Shown here: positions 25,143 to 34,539 of the stretch, one piece after another
Layout: each line of letters begins with the position of its first letter
Position numbering within the stretch: the stretch's first letter is position 1
The notes under the pieces: generated by a model
The model's input: only the letters and a program-made list of their open reading frames with translations
Database searches by the model: none
Told to the model about the DNA's origin: nothing
Assembly (NCBI GenBank): GCA_029246985.1
Contig: JAQWMC010000026.1
Coordinates: forward strand, 1-36,728
DNA length: 36,728 nt
Origin: Pirellulales bacterium
Lineage (GTDB): Bacteria > Planctomycetota > Planctomycetia > Pirellulales > UBA1268
Direction: 5' to 3'
Program-made: the position numbers and the translations under genes

Positions 25143-26522
25143 ATGATCTCGCGAGGCAATTCAGTGGGACAGGGCAACACTCTTCAACACCACGTGCGTT
25201 CTCATGTAGGCCGCAGACGATCCAACAATCAGGACTCTGCCGTAGTCATACCAGCCGAGTCGTCAAACATTTTCCGAAAGCACGGATGGCTCTTTATTGT
25301 TGCTGACGGAATGGGCGCTCATGCGGGTGGTGAAGAAGCGAGCCGCATCGCGGTCGCACGCATTCCTGAAATTTACAGCGAACTCAAGCCAGAGTATTCA
25401 CCACCACTTGCTCTCTCACAAAGCCTTTGTCAAGCCAATAAAGAAATCCACTCGAAAGGCGAAAGCGACCCCAACTACAAGGGAATGGGTACAACCTGTT
25501 CAGCACTTGTAATACTTCCTCAAGGAGCCGTTGTCGGCCACGTTGGTGACAGTCGAATTTACAGGGTTCGCGGACATTCCATCGAGCAACTTTCACGCGA
25601 CAATTCACTCGCCTGGGATGTTGCTGCAGCAAGTGGACAAAACGACTCTACGCAAGGAGCCAATCTTCCGAGTGTTCCAAAAAATATTATCACTCGCTCA
25701 ATGGGCCCTCACAGCGATCTTGACATTGACCTTGAAGGCCCATTTCCCGTCGAGCAAAATGATCTTTTTGTCTTATGTAGCGATGGTCTCTCCGGAACAT
25801 TGAGTGATGAAGAGATTGCAGTCTTTGCTTCGGAACTGTCTTTAGAAGATGCTACAGCTGCCGTTGTCGGACTTGCTCTTGTGCGAGGTGCGCCCGACAA
25901 CACCACCGTAATTATCATTAAAGCTGGCCCTGAAGAAGTGACGCATTATTCACGACGCGAAGCGCCATGGCCACTAGCAGATGACGGAGGGAGCCTTGCA
26001 AGTCACCGTCGCCCTTGGATTTTTCTTGGAGTAGCCGCTGTAAGTTTCTTTCTTTGCTTGGTGTCCTATTCTGCATACAAATCAGCGATCGGAAATGATG
26101 AGTTTTTTCGTCGCATGTTGCTTGCAGGCAGCATTATCACAATGGGACTGACGCTTGGTTCAGTTTTTGGTTCATTCTTTAGTTTTGCTCTCCTCAAACC
26201 GAGAAAAAAAATCAAGGTAATTTCACCAGGCAGAGGAACACTTCTTGGGAGAGCGCCTTACCGGCGTTATGACAGCACCCCCTCTGAAAAATTATTTAAT
26301 CGCATGATTCGGTCTCTCGACCACGCAAAAAAAGAACTTGGAGAGAACAATCTGACGAAGGCATCACAGAAACTTGCCGAATCAACTGAAAAAGCCCGAA
26401 GCGCCGTTCAGTCACGTGATTTCTCAACGGCAACTCAGGCGATATTCGCGGGGCTTCAGACGTTTTCTGACACCATACAATCGTCTATGCTGACAGACAC
26501 TGATCCCAAGGGATCGTCATAG
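25143..26522 (+). CDS. Membrane-anchored PP2C-family Ser/Thr phosphatase
   Basis: Residues 15-260 form a PP2C (PPM) phosphatase that removes phosphate from Ser/Thr proteins using two metal ions. Motifs are RSNNQD (26-31), VADGMGAHAGGEEAS (53-67) with the metal-binding Asp55, GHVGDSRIYRV (132-142), LCSDGLSG (211-218) and the final APDNTTVIII (250-259). All key aspartates are present. After it come two hydrophobic segments (292-312 and 325-351) forming a membrane hairpin. A basic C-terminal tail follows with a helical region (about 380-450, LDHAKKELGENNLTKASQKL) that may form a coiled coil. Both ends would be cytoplasmic. It lies 55 bases before the LptF/G-family gene. Bacterial PP2C proteins usually act opposite Hanks-type kinases, none of which is in the window. 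Confidence 0.9.
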   Translation: MISRGNSVGQGNTLQHHVRSHVGRRRSNNQDSAVVIPAESSNIFRKHGWLFIVADGMGAHAGGEEASRIAVARIPEIYSELKPEYSPPLALSQSLCQANKEIHSKGESDPNYKGMGTTCSALVILPQGAVVGHVGDSRIYRVRGHSIEQLSRDNSLAWDVAAASGQNDSTQGANLPSVPKNIITRSMGPHSDLDIDLEGPFPVEQNDLFVLCSDGLSGTLSDEEIAVFASELSLEDATAAVVGLALVRGAPDNTTVIIIKAGPEEVTHYSRREAPWPLADDGGSLASHRRPWIFLGVAAVSFFLCLVSYSAYKSAIGNDEFFRRMLLAGSIITMGLTLGSVFGSFFSFALLKPRKKIKVISPGRGTLLGRAPYRRYDSTPSEKLFNRMIRSLDHAKKELGENNLTKASQKLAESTEKARSAVQSRDFSTATQAIFAGLQTFSDTIQSSMLTDTDPKGSS

Positions 26523-26577
26523 GGCTACTGACCAGCTCTCTCTGACGATCCTTCAGGCCAGCGAAGGAATGCGGCCA

Positions 26578-27762
26578 ATGAAAATAATCACTCGTTACGT
26601 GCTCTCAGAAATGCTTCAAGTTTTTCTTGTTGCACTTACGGCACTCACCCTTTTTATGCTCGTCATTGGGCTCACCAAAGAAGCACAGCAACAGGGACTA
26701 GGACTGCTGCAAATACTCGCACTCATTCCATATGTCTTGCCTGATGCTATGCGGTTCGCTGTTCCTGGAACGATACTGTTTGCAGTTGCAAGTGTTTTTG
26801 GACGTTTTTCAAGCTCCAATGAAATCATCGCTCTCAAGGCTGCCGGCATCACCCCAATGGCTCTCATCTGGCCAGTCGCCTTCTTGGCCATTTTGATCAG
26901 CTTGAGTTGCGTTTGGCTTAATGACATCGCCGTCTCATGGGGGCGTGAGGGTGTCCGCGGCGTTGTTGTTCAAAGTCTAGAAGAAATCATCTACAGCCGA
27001 TTACAACAGCAACGTTCCTACAGTACCGACAAACTGGCAATTAATGTAAAAGGCGTTCAAGGACGTCGCCTCATTCGGCCAACAATGTCATTCCAGCCGA
27101 ACAACTCGAGCCCCTCCGTGACACTCTCCGCGATGGAGGCCGTGCTCAAGACCGATGCCAAAAATGCAAGCATTACTGCTGTTTGTACGAATGGAATCGT
27201 CCGGGTTGGTGACGTTGAGGTTGCCTTCCCAGATACTATCGAACGAGTTATTCCTCTGGAGTCAATTGGTAAGAACAATCCCTTATCTAAAAGTCCATCT
27301 CAAATAGCGATGAACGAATTTAATGCGGCACGAAAAGATTCAATCCTGAATATTAGTCGGGCCAGACAACAAATTGCTGGCCGACTTGCTGAGGCCTTCC
27401 TAACTGGCCATGCTGAACTTACAGCACCGCAACACTTCGCTGGCGAACGGGCAACCATTAATCACTACCATAATCGTCTCAATCGCATTGCAATGGAACC
27501 ATGGAGACGGTGGGCAAATGGCTTTAGCTGCCTCGCTTTTGTTCTTGTGGGTGCTCCGATGGCAATCCGAATGAAGAACGCTGATTTTCTAACAAGTTTT
27601 TTCTTATGTTTCTTACCGATTCTTCTTGTCTACTACCCAATTTTCATGGCCGGTGTTTCCGAGGCAAAAGCTGGTGACTTACCGCCTATTGCTGTCTGGG
27701 GAGGAAATATTCTCGTTGCAACTTGGGGCTGTCTACTTCTCCGCAGTGTTGTGCGTCGCTGA
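26578..27762 (+). CDS. LptF/LptG-family permease (YjgP/YjgQ)
   Basis: LptF and LptG are the membrane subunits of the LptB2FG transporter that extracts lipopolysaccharide from the inner membrane. The 394-residue product fits: MKIITRYVLSEMLQVFLVAL at the N-terminus, then two more hydrophobic segments (46-74, 93-116). Typical family text is SSNEIIALKAAGITPMALIW (79-98), where the cytoplasmic coupling helix lies. A beta-rich periplasmic domain of about 180 residues follows, then three C-terminal segments (about 312-330, 337-358, 372-390), with the family-like FVLVGAPMAIR. I chose the ATG at 26578, nine bases after AAGGA; another ATG is at 26569. Whether it is LptF or LptG is unclear; only one copy is here and no lptB is adjacent. 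Confidence 0.85.
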   Translation: MKIITRYVLSEMLQVFLVALTALTLFMLVIGLTKEAQQQGLGLLQILALIPYVLPDAMRFAVPGTILFAVASVFGRFSSSNEIIALKAAGITPMALIWPVAFLAILISLSCVWLNDIAVSWGREGVRGVVVQSLEEIIYSRLQQQRSYSTDKLAINVKGVQGRRLIRPTMSFQPNNSSPSVTLSAMEAVLKTDAKNASITAVCTNGIVRVGDVEVAFPDTIERVIPLESIGKNNPLSKSPSQIAMNEFNAARKDSILNISRARQQIAGRLAEAFLTGHAELTAPQHFAGERATINHYHNRLNRIAMEPWRRWANGFSCLAFVLVGAPMAIRMKNADFLTSFFLCFLPILLVYYPIFMAGVSEAKAGDLPPIAVWGGNILVATWGCLLLRSVVRR

Positions 27763-27774
27763 AAACGATTTATT

Positions 27775-27807
27775 CGAGTCTCGACTGGTATCGATACTCG
27801 CCGTTTT
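27775..27807 (+). terminator. Probable rho-independent terminator after the LptF/G-family gene
   Basis: CGAGT-c-TCGA and TCGA-t-ACTCG form a ten-position stem with one mismatch around a six-base loop (27775-27800), followed by CCGTTTT. It begins 13 bases after the stop codon at 27760-27762. The T-run is short and offset by three bases, so strength is uncertain. Confidence 0.45.
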
Positions 27808-27958
27808 ATTGCACACAAAGCGGATCTCTTGGCGATCACTCTGCGGCATGGTTTTCAACTGATAGAAAATCTGCCAGAATCCAAGAAGGTTCTAAAAACA
27901 CATTGCTCAATGTTTCTTTCATCAGTCTCTCTTCACACTTTTCAAGGAGTTCGCTGCG

Positions 27959-28960
27959 ATGGGTCGTCCTGTCACACTATTCACCGGCCAGTGGGCCGAC
28001 ATGCCGCTGGAAAATCTCGCTCGAAAAGCCCGTGAGTTTGGGTATCACGGACTCGAGTTAGCGTGCTGGGGTGATCATTTTGAAGTCGACAAAGCAATCT
28101 CTGATGACAGCTACTGCGCAACGAAGCGCGACCTTCTTGAACAGCATGACCTGATGGTGCATGCAATTTCCTGTCATCTTGTTGGGCAGGCCGTTTGCGA
28201 CCGAGTGGACGAACGCCACAAAGCGATTCTACCCGCATACATCTGGGGTGATGGCGATCCGGAAGGCGTACGACAACGGGCTGCTGAGGAGGTTAAGCAA
28301 ACTGCCAGGGCCGCGAAAAAACTTGGGGTGTCTGTTGTCAACGGCTTTACCGGATCAAGCATCTGGCACCTTCTATACTCCTTCCCACCGGTTCCTGAAT
28401 CAATGATTGAAGCCGGCTTTCAAGATTTTGCTGATCGGTGGAACCCTATCTTGGATGTTTTTGCTGAATCTGGTGTACGTTTTGCACTGGAGGTACATCC
28501 AACTGAGATAGCTTTTGATATCATTACTGCTGAACGAGCACTTGAAGCAGTCGATCACCGAGAGGAGTTTGGTTTCAACTTTGACCCAAGTCACCTTCAC
28601 TGGCAAGGCGTTGATCCAGTGGAATTCATTCGTACATTCCCGGATCGTATCTATCATGTTCATATCAAAGATGCCGTCGTTCTCCTGAACGGCAAGGGAG
28701 GAATTCTTGCTAGCCACCTCAATTTTGGTGATCCTCGACGTGGATGGGACTTTCGGTCTCCTGGACGGGGTGGTGTCGACTTTGAAGAGATTATCCGGGC
28801 TTTAAATGAGATTGGCTACAGCGGTCCGTTGTCTGTTGAATGGGAAGATTGTGGAATGGATCGTGAGCATGGCGCAACCGAGGCATGCGAATTTGTTCAA
28901 AATATTGACTTTGCTCCCAGTAATGTGCAGTTTGATTCTGCTTTCGACAAAGAGGAATAA
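27959..28960 (+). CDS. Sugar phosphate isomerase/epimerase (xylose isomerase-like TIM barrel)
   Basis: This belongs to the AP endonuclease 2/xylose isomerase-like TIM-barrel superfamily, which includes sugar isomerases and epimerases and inositol catabolism enzymes. Metal-ligand candidates are placed as expected: Glu178 ([10 protein letters not shown]), Asp209 and His212 ([12 protein letters not shown]), His235 (VHIKD) and Glu294 (LSVEWED). The start ATG has AAGGAG about ten bases upstream. Length (333) is typical. It follows the LptF/G gene after a likely terminator, so it probably starts its own transcript, and the DUF1570 gene begins only 10 bases after its stop. Planctomycetes carry many such proteins, often in sugar degradation. 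The exact substrate cannot be assigned. Confidence 0.88.
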   Translation: MGRPVTLFTGQWADMPLENLARKAREFGYHGLELACWGDHFEVDKAISDDSYCATKRDLLEQHDLMVHAISCHLVGQAVCDRVDERHKAILPAYIWGDGDPEGVRQRAAEEVKQTARAAKKLGVSVVNGFTGSSIWHLLYSFPPVPESMIEAGFQDFADRWNPILDVFAESGVRFALEVHPTEIAFDIITAERALEAVDHREEFGFNFDPSHLHWQGVDPVEFIRTFPDRIYHVHIKDAVVLLNGKGGILASHLNFGDPRRGWDFRSPGRGGVDFEEIIRALNEIGYSGPLSVEWEDCGMDREHGATEACEFVQNIDFAPSNVQFDSAFDKEE

Positions 28961-28970
28961 CGCCATCGCA

Positions 28971-30437
28971 ATGAAGGTTGCATGGCCCCCTATTCTTTTC
29001 CTTTTTTGTCTTGTAAGCACTGGATTTGATTGTCTCCAAAGGCTGCATGCCGATAGCGGGGAGAATAGAACTCCGATCGGCGTGGGGTGGAATGATTGCT
29101 GCTTGGAGATAGTTCGCGCCGCTCGGGCTTGTGGCGACGAGCGACTGGCGGCCTACATTGAAAAATGGCCTTTGCCAGATGAACTGGGGCCGATCCAGTC
29201 TCAAATTGTTGCGAGAATCGACAAAAAACTTCAGAGGCCTGCTTGGCTTGGGAAGGCAAGTGAGCATGCGTGGACCGACTTTGTACACCTTCGACAAAAA
29301 CGCGCTCTCTATTTTTTTGACAGAGCCAAAAATGAAATTCAAAAGCAGAGAAGAATTCACCCTCGCGATGGCATGCAATCAACCAATGACTCCATGCGGC
29401 TTCTTGTTCGTGTTCTTCGTGAAAACCCTGACCATGCAATGAGCCGTCGTGCTCTTGGATATGTCCGGCATGGCGACCAATGGGTCTGGCCAAATGTTGC
29501 TCGTCAACTTACGCAAAAAAAAGAGTACTCTCCTGAAGAAGGTTGGCTGAGGAATGGGAAAAAAACTATCCAAACATCGCCTCAGGATTTCTTGCTCCTT
29601 CCCGGCAGGTCGAGGACACAGCCTTTCGATACAACACTGCAACTGTTTCATTCAGACCACTGGCACATTCAGTCGACCGCTGGGCTTCTTCATACAGCCG
29701 CTCTAGCAAAACAGCTCGAACTGACTCGTTTCATCTGGCGGCAAGTTTTTCCGGGTTTTGTACTCACTCCAGTCGAGTTAAGTCGCAGAATCATTGGACA
29801 AGCAAGGCCTCGCCCAACAAGTTTATTCAAGGTGGTCTTGCTTGCGAATCGTGAGGAGTACATCGACAGTTTGCAGCCTTTGGAGCCGAACATTGGGAGA
29901 ACCCTTGGCATGTACTGGACACCCACACAAACAGCATGGTTCTTTTCCAATCAAGACTCAGACATCCAAACTGTAGAACACGAAGCCACCCATCAGCTCT
30001 TCGCAGAATCTTGGCCAACAAGCCCCTTAGCTGGGAGCAAGCACGGCATGTGGGCGCTGGAGGCTGCTGCCTGCTACATGGAGAGCCTTGAGGAGACTGA
30101 TTTTGGTTTCACGGCTGGTGGGCGCCGCAATGGCCGCGTTCCTGCGGCACGGGAAAGACTTCTCGACGACAATTACTTTATTCCGTTACGCCAACTGTCA
30201 AAACTTGGGAGAAGTGCGTTACAGAAGGAACCTGAATTACCTAAAATATATAGCCAACTATCTGGTCTCGCAGACTTCTTTATGAATGGTGAACGCGGCC
30301 GTTACCGAAACGCGTTTATCGAATACCTCGTTCAGCTGTACCGCGGAACGGCTGAACAGGAAACGCTATGGAAACTCTGCGAGAGAAGCCCGGAAGAACT
30401 TGATGCCGCGTATAAGCGGTATCTGTCGTCACCATGA
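28971..30437 (+). CDS. DUF1570 family protein, putative secreted zinc metallopeptidase
   Basis: The C-terminal half carries the gluzincin-like signature VEHEATHQLF, with HEATH at 337-341 giving His337, Glu338 and His341. A further Glu364 (MWALEAAACYMES) is placed like a third zinc ligand. This pattern is known from the DUF1570 family common in planctomycetes. The N-terminus has a hydrophobic segment (6-19), so the protein is probably exported or anchored outside. The N-terminal half is charged and helical, with a GYVRHGDQWVWPN repeat-like stretch (163-175) seen in related proteins. The frame extends upstream into the isomerase gene, but the ATG at 28971 places the signal segment at the start. 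Peptidase activity is an inference from motifs, and its target is unknown. Confidence 0.8.
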   Translation: MKVAWPPILFLFCLVSTGFDCLQRLHADSGENRTPIGVGWNDCCLEIVRAARACGDERLAAYIEKWPLPDELGPIQSQIVARIDKKLQRPAWLGKASEHAWTDFVHLRQKRALYFFDRAKNEIQKQRRIHPRDGMQSTNDSMRLLVRVLRENPDHAMSRRALGYVRHGDQWVWPNVARQLTQKKEYSPEEGWLRNGKKTIQTSPQDFLLLPGRSRTQPFDTTLQLFHSDHWHIQSTAGLLHTAALAKQLELTRFIWRQVFPGFVLTPVELSRRIIGQARPRPTSLFKVVLLANREEYIDSLQPLEPNIGRTLGMYWTPTQTAWFFSNQDSDIQTVEHEATHQLFAESWPTSPLAGSKHGMWALEAAACYMESLEETDFGFTAGGRRNGRVPAARERLLDDNYFIPLRQLSKLGRSALQKEPELPKIYSQLSGLADFFMNGERGRYRNAFIEYLVQLYRGTAEQETLWKLCERSPEELDAAYKRYLSSP

Positions 30438-30540
30438 GCATTATCGCTTATAGTAGTTCGCATTCCAGCATACGCTAAGAATTTATTACAAGCCTGATTG
30501 TGATACCGAAACACACCACTCCAAGCCTGAAAGCCAATTC

Positions 30541-32607
30541 ATGCCTAGCTCAGATACAACAACACTCACCGACATAGATCAACTTGCAATTGACACAATC
30601 CGAACGTTGTCGATGGATGCTGTCGAGGCTGCAAAAAGCGGGCACCCTGGCACCCCAATGGCGCTTGCCCCAGTTGCCTACACCGTTTGGAAAGACTTTC
30701 TGCAGTACGACCCCCATGATCCGAGTTGGCCGAATCGTGACCGTTTTGTCCTTTCGTGTGGCCATGCCTCAATGTTGCTGTATAGCCTGATCCATCTCGC
30801 GGGTATAAGACAGGGCAGACCAAACACCGACGCTAACAAAATTCCAGCGGTCAGCCTTGATGACATTCGGGCATTTCGTCAACTCGATAGTGTTTGTGCC
30901 GGACATCCAGAACACCACTTGGCTGTGGGCGTCGAAACAACAACGGGACCGCTTGGTCAAGGATGTGCAAACTCAGTTGGCATGGCTATTTCCTCTCGAT
31001 GGCTGGGCGCACAATACAACCGTCCTGATGCGACACTGTTTGATTTTGATACATATGTACTGTGTAGTGATGGTGATTTGATGGAGGGGGTTGCAAGTGA
31101 GTCTGCGTCACTCGCTGGCCATCTTCAACTGGCAAACCTCTGCTGGATTTACGATGACAACAAAATAACAATCGAGGGTGAAACCGACCTTGCGTTTAGT
31201 GAGGACGTTGGGCGTCGATTCGAAGGATTTGGATGGCGAATTGAATATGTTGATGATGCAAACGATGCATCCTCCCTGAGTCGTGCTCTTCAAGCGTTTA
31301 AACGTGAAACTGAGAAACCGACTTTGATCGTAGTCAAAAGCGTAATTGGCTTTGGCGCACCAACAAAAGCTGGTTCTCATTCATCTCACGGCGCTCCGCT
31401 TGGACCAGATGAGATCGCTGGGGCGAAAGAAGCTTATGATTGGCCCACACAAGAGGCATTCCATGTTCCAAATGGAGTTGCGGAACATTTCCAGGGCTCG
31501 ATAGGTACACGCGGTCAACACGCAAATGCTTCATGGCAGACAGCTCATCAAAAATTAGCCTCTTCCGAACCAACCGCCGCGAAGGAACTGGACTGTATGC
31601 TCGCTGGAGAGTTGCCAGAGGGCTGGGCAGATGCAATTCCAGAATTTTCGACTGACGCAAAGGGACTGGCTAGTCGAGTCTCGTCAGGAAAAGTTCTCCA
31701 AGGTCTTAGCACCACTATCCCATGGTTCTTAGGTGGCTCAGCTGACCTTGCACCATCGACGATGACTCTCATCCCTGATGCAGGTGACTTTGGGCCTGAG
31801 AACCTCCGCGGGCGCAACTTCCACTTTGGTATCCGTGAGCACGCCATGGCTGCTGCTTGTAACGGCATGGCTTTGTGCGGCCTGCGGCCTTATGCCGCAA
31901 CCTTTTTTGTATTCTTTGACTACCTCAAACCAGCTCTTCGACTTTCTGCTTTAGGGGAGCTTGGTGTCATCTATGTTCTTACGCATGATTCAATTGGTCT
32001 TGGTGAGGATGGTCCCACTCATCAGCCTATTGAACATCTTGCAAGTGCCCGAGCTGTCCCTGGGTTGAATGTTTTTCGGCCGGCCGATGCCAACGAAGTT
32101 GCAGAGGCGTATCGGAGCTCATTACTGAACCCGAAACAGCCAGCCGTCATGGTACTTTCACGACAAAATCTCCCAACACTCGACCGAACCAAACTTGGGC
32201 CAGCGCACGGCGTTGCCAAGGGGGGGTATATATTAAAAGAAGCTACAGGAGGCGAGGCGGAATGCATTCTCATCGGAACCGGTAGCGAGATACCACTTTG
32301 TCTTGATGCAGCTGACGTTCTTGACTCCGAGGGTATTCGAACTCGAGTCGTAAGCCTTCCGTGCTGGGAGCTCTTTGCCGAACAAGATGATGAGTACCGT
32401 GAGCACGTTCTTCCAGCGAGTATTCCAGCGAGAGTAGCATGTGAAGCTGCCTCAGGATTTGGCTGGGAACGGTGGCTCGGTCAGAAAGGCACATTCATCG
32501 GTATGAATGGATTCGGTGCTTCTGGTCCGGCCAAGAAGTTGTTCGAGCACTTTGGCATAACTACTCAAGCCGTTGTCGCTGCCGCCCGAAATCTCGTTCG
32601 TAAATAA
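30541..32607 (+). CDS. tkt: Transketolase
   Basis: Transketolase transfers two-carbon ketol units in the pentose phosphate pathway using thiamine diphosphate. The protein of 688 residues shows all signatures. SGHPGTPMALAP (33-44) is the N-terminal motif and GHASMLLYSL (74-83) follows. GPLGQG (136-141) and the thiamine/metal motif SDGDLMEG...DDNK (176-208) come next. GSHSSHGAPLG (278-288) is present, and the catalytic Glu433 lies in FGIREHAMAA. HDSIGLGEDGPTHQPIEHLA is also typical. The start is an ATG with a weak ribosome-binding site (CTGAAAG). It stands apart from the upstream DUF1570 gene by 103 bases and converges on the anti-sigma-like gene. Function is certain; no other pentose phosphate genes are nearby. 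Confidence 0.97.
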   Translation: MPSSDTTTLTDIDQLAIDTIRTLSMDAVEAAKSGHPGTPMALAPVAYTVWKDFLQYDPHDPSWPNRDRFVLSCGHASMLLYSLIHLAGIRQGRPNTDANKIPAVSLDDIRAFRQLDSVCAGHPEHHLAVGVETTTGPLGQGCANSVGMAISSRWLGAQYNRPDATLFDFDTYVLCSDGDLMEGVASESASLAGHLQLANLCWIYDDNKITIEGETDLAFSEDVGRRFEGFGWRIEYVDDANDASSLSRALQAFKRETEKPTLIVVKSVIGFGAPTKAGSHSSHGAPLGPDEIAGAKEAYDWPTQEAFHVPNGVAEHFQGSIGTRGQHANASWQTAHQKLASSEPTAAKELDCMLAGELPEGWADAIPEFSTDAKGLASRVSSGKVLQGLSTTIPWFLGGSADLAPSTMTLIPDAGDFGPENLRGRNFHFGIREHAMAAACNGMALCGLRPYAATFFVFFDYLKPALRLSALGELGVIYVLTHDSIGLGEDGPTHQPIEHLASARAVPGLNVFRPADANEVAEAYRSSLLNPKQPAVMVLSRQNLPTLDRTKLGPAHGVAKGGYILKEATGGEAECILIGTGSEIPLCLDAADVLDSEGIRTRVVSLPCWELFAEQDDEYREHVLPASIPARVACEAASGFGWERWLGQKGTFIGMNGFGASGPAKKLFEHFGITTQAVVAAARNLVRK

Positions 32608-32691
32608 ATATCCTGCTCGATCGTTCTGCCACATGCCGACTGAGGACACCAACTCTCTTCAGTGACGAGTACTCTCGAGACTCAGCCTTCA

Positions 32692-33660
32692 CTACGGCTG
32701 GTGATGGGAATCACCGATAACTGCATCTTCTGAATTTTTTCCAGCAGCAATTTCCCCATCGTTATTGAGATACAGATGATCATCTTTATGTAACTTATCA
32801 AGAGTCGAACTTGTAACCCAGATGCGCTCGACATGACCATCCTCGTACACAATATGATGTGCTCCGTCGGGGTGGTTGCTACTTTGCTTCCCGCTCGCGT
32901 CAGGGGCGTCTGCCATGATCGGATGGTGGCTTCGTTGCTGGTTGCGATTCGGCTTCAAACGACCAGCTTCATCACGATAGCCAAGTGTATAGCCGTAATC
33001 ACCTCCCATAATATCGATTAACCTTTCAAATCTCTCAGTGCCAATAGCTGCCTCAAGTTCTTCCTTTGAAGGCACTTGAAAATCTCCATCCCGGTTGAGT
33101 GATGATCCTGGGTACACAAGCAAGCCGTCGTCCGGTCGAATCCTATGCTCTGATACGAGCGTCGGAGCGTATAGCCCTGCGCGTGACAGTGGCCCTTCAC
33201 TAGGCGGCGTCGGGTACATGCTGTGCACATCGGCATATCCCTGAAGAGCCGTTGCTACCTTTTGTAGATTCTGTTGGGCCCTGGTAGCCCTGGCATCTTC
33301 CATTGTTTCAAGCAAGAGAGGAGCCAAAAGAATGATTGCCGCAAGAGAGGCTGCTGTGAGGATCACGCGATCAAGCCAAACTCGTGGTCGAATGATGGAA
33401 TCAGATTCTGCTGGTTCCGAAAGGGTTGGTCTCTTATCGGCAGCGGCCTGCTTTACTGCAGCAATTGTTCTTTCCGCCAAACCAGATGGTGGCGAGAGAA
33501 CGCCTCGGTCGCGTTCCAGTGGCTGCAACGCACGTTCAAGGATTGCAAGATCGTGCTCAACTTTGCTCGCTGTTTCAGGACTTTGACGCGCCGATTCAAT
33601 CTCCGCCCGTTCATCCTCATTCACGCTATCCAGCAAATAGCCGATTAAATCTTGACGCAT
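32692..33660 (-). CDS. Anti-sigma-factor-like membrane protein fused to a DUF1559/pseudopilin-like domain
   Basis: The 322-residue protein follows an ECF sigma gene. Residues 1-45 (MRQDLIGYLLDSVNEDERAE and on) resemble the N-terminal sigma-binding region of planctomycete anti-sigma factors, though no zinc-binding HxxxCxxC is present. A single transmembrane segment covers about 98-118. After it, RATRAQQNLQKVATALQGYA (124-143) resembles the start of type II pseudopilin and DUF1559 proteins. A late SNHPDGAHHIVYEDGHVERI (261-280) resembles the H-X9-DG motif that closes DUF1559 domains, with one extra residue. The layout implies an intracellular regulator linked to an external pilin-like module. 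I chose the ATG at 33658-33660, with GGGAAGGG upstream, over one at 33690. Confidence 0.75.
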   Translation of the reverse strand: MRQDLIGYLLDSVNEDERAEIESARQSPETASKVEHDLAILERALQPLERDRGVLSPPSGLAERTIAAVKQAAADKRPTLSEPAESDSIIRPRVWLDRVILTAASLAAIILLAPLLLETMEDARATRAQQNLQKVATALQGYADVHSMYPTPPSEGPLSRAGLYAPTLVSEHRIRPDDGLLVYPGSSLNRDGDFQVPSKEELEAAIGTERFERLIDIMGGDYGYTLGYRDEAGRLKPNRNQQRSHHPIMADAPDASGKQSSNHPDGAHHIVYEDGHVERIWVTSSTLDKLHKDDHLYLNNDGEIAAGKNSEDAVIGDSHHQP

Positions 33661-33739
33661 GTCACCCTTCCCTCCTTTGGCGACAAGCAACTTCGACTTT
33701 TGTCGTGCTTGACTCGTTGATGCCTGGCAAATTGTTCCA

Positions 33740-34441
33740 TCATGCCTTTAACTCCGACTGATCAGTGCTTGTCCATGCACGATTAAGTTTTAATAACGCT
33801 GCGTGAAGCCTGCTCTTAACGGTTCCAACAGGTATTCCGAGAACGTCAGCAGCTTCACGATATTTCAATCCTTGGTGATACACTAAAATCAACGCCGCTC
33901 GCAGTGTATCTGGCAAGTCGTCTACGGCCCCACGCACCCATTCTCTCGCTTCTTCATCTTCAAGATTTTCAACCGCCGTCGGACCTGCCGACGACACAAC
34001 TGACATTAAATCTCCCTCTTCATCATTACCCACCCGTTGATCAAGGCTTACCATGCGATGCCGTCGATTCCGTCGTTGTGCATCAATGGCCTGATTCGTT
34101 GCAACCGTGTACAGCCACGGACGAAACCGCCTTCCCGCTTCAAACCGATCCCGCTTGATATAAATTTGTAGGAATGTTGCCTGAAAAACATCCTCTGCCA
34201 TCTCGGCACTCCCAACATACCGGCGCAGATAACTAAATAATTCTCGTTCATAACGCGAAACCAACACCTCATAGGCGTTGGTATCTTCAGTGTCACAAAA
34301 AGTCTTGAAAAGTTGCTCATCGGACGGCTCTTCCGCCGGGGGACGTAGACGACCTGTAGTATTACCAGTCGTCTCACCATGAAGAGATGATCCCCCAGCG
34401 AGTGGATGGATTCTCTCCGAAGATGGCTGGTCAATATCCAT
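33740..34441 (-). CDS. ECF-type RNA polymerase sigma factor
   Basis: This 233-residue protein is a sigma-70 family ECF factor. Region 2 spans about 56-125: YEVLVSRYERELFSYLRRYV, the core-binding DVFQATFLQIY, and FRPWLYTVATNQAIDAQRRN for -10 recognition and melting. Region 4 spans about 165-220: VDDLPDTLRAALILVYHQGL then KYREAADVLGIPVGTVKSRL, the helix-turn-helix that contacts -35 elements. The first 40 residues (proline- and glycine-rich) are an extension. The anti-sigma-like gene starts 79 bases after it, so the two form a likely sigma/anti-sigma pair. The upstream 230 bases contain paired palindromes. ECF sigma factors often control their own operon; the target regulon is unknown. Confidence 0.92.
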   Translation of the reverse strand: MDIDQPSSERIHPLAGGSSLHGETTGNTTGRLRPPAEEPSDEQLFKTFCDTEDTNAYEVLVSRYERELFSYLRRYVGSAEMAEDVFQATFLQIYIKRDRFEAGRRFRPWLYTVATNQAIDAQRRNRRHRMVSLDQRVGNDEEGDLMSVVSSAGPTAVENLEDEEAREWVRGAVDDLPDTLRAALILVYHQGLKYREAADVLGIPVGTVKSRLHAALLKLNRAWTSTDQSELKA

Positions 34442-34539
34442 GGGTTACTACGTGGAAGGTTGTCTTCTGGTTCGGCTCAGTTCGCCAATATTATTTTATA
34501 GAGGAGAGCACGCAATAAGTTGTCCCTCCTAATGCCATG

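Noticed and set aside
28806-28970. N-terminal extension of the DUF1570 gene inside the isomerase gene
   Set aside because: The signal segment begins at 28971; the upstream frame is antisense-free but overlaps a well-supported coding region.
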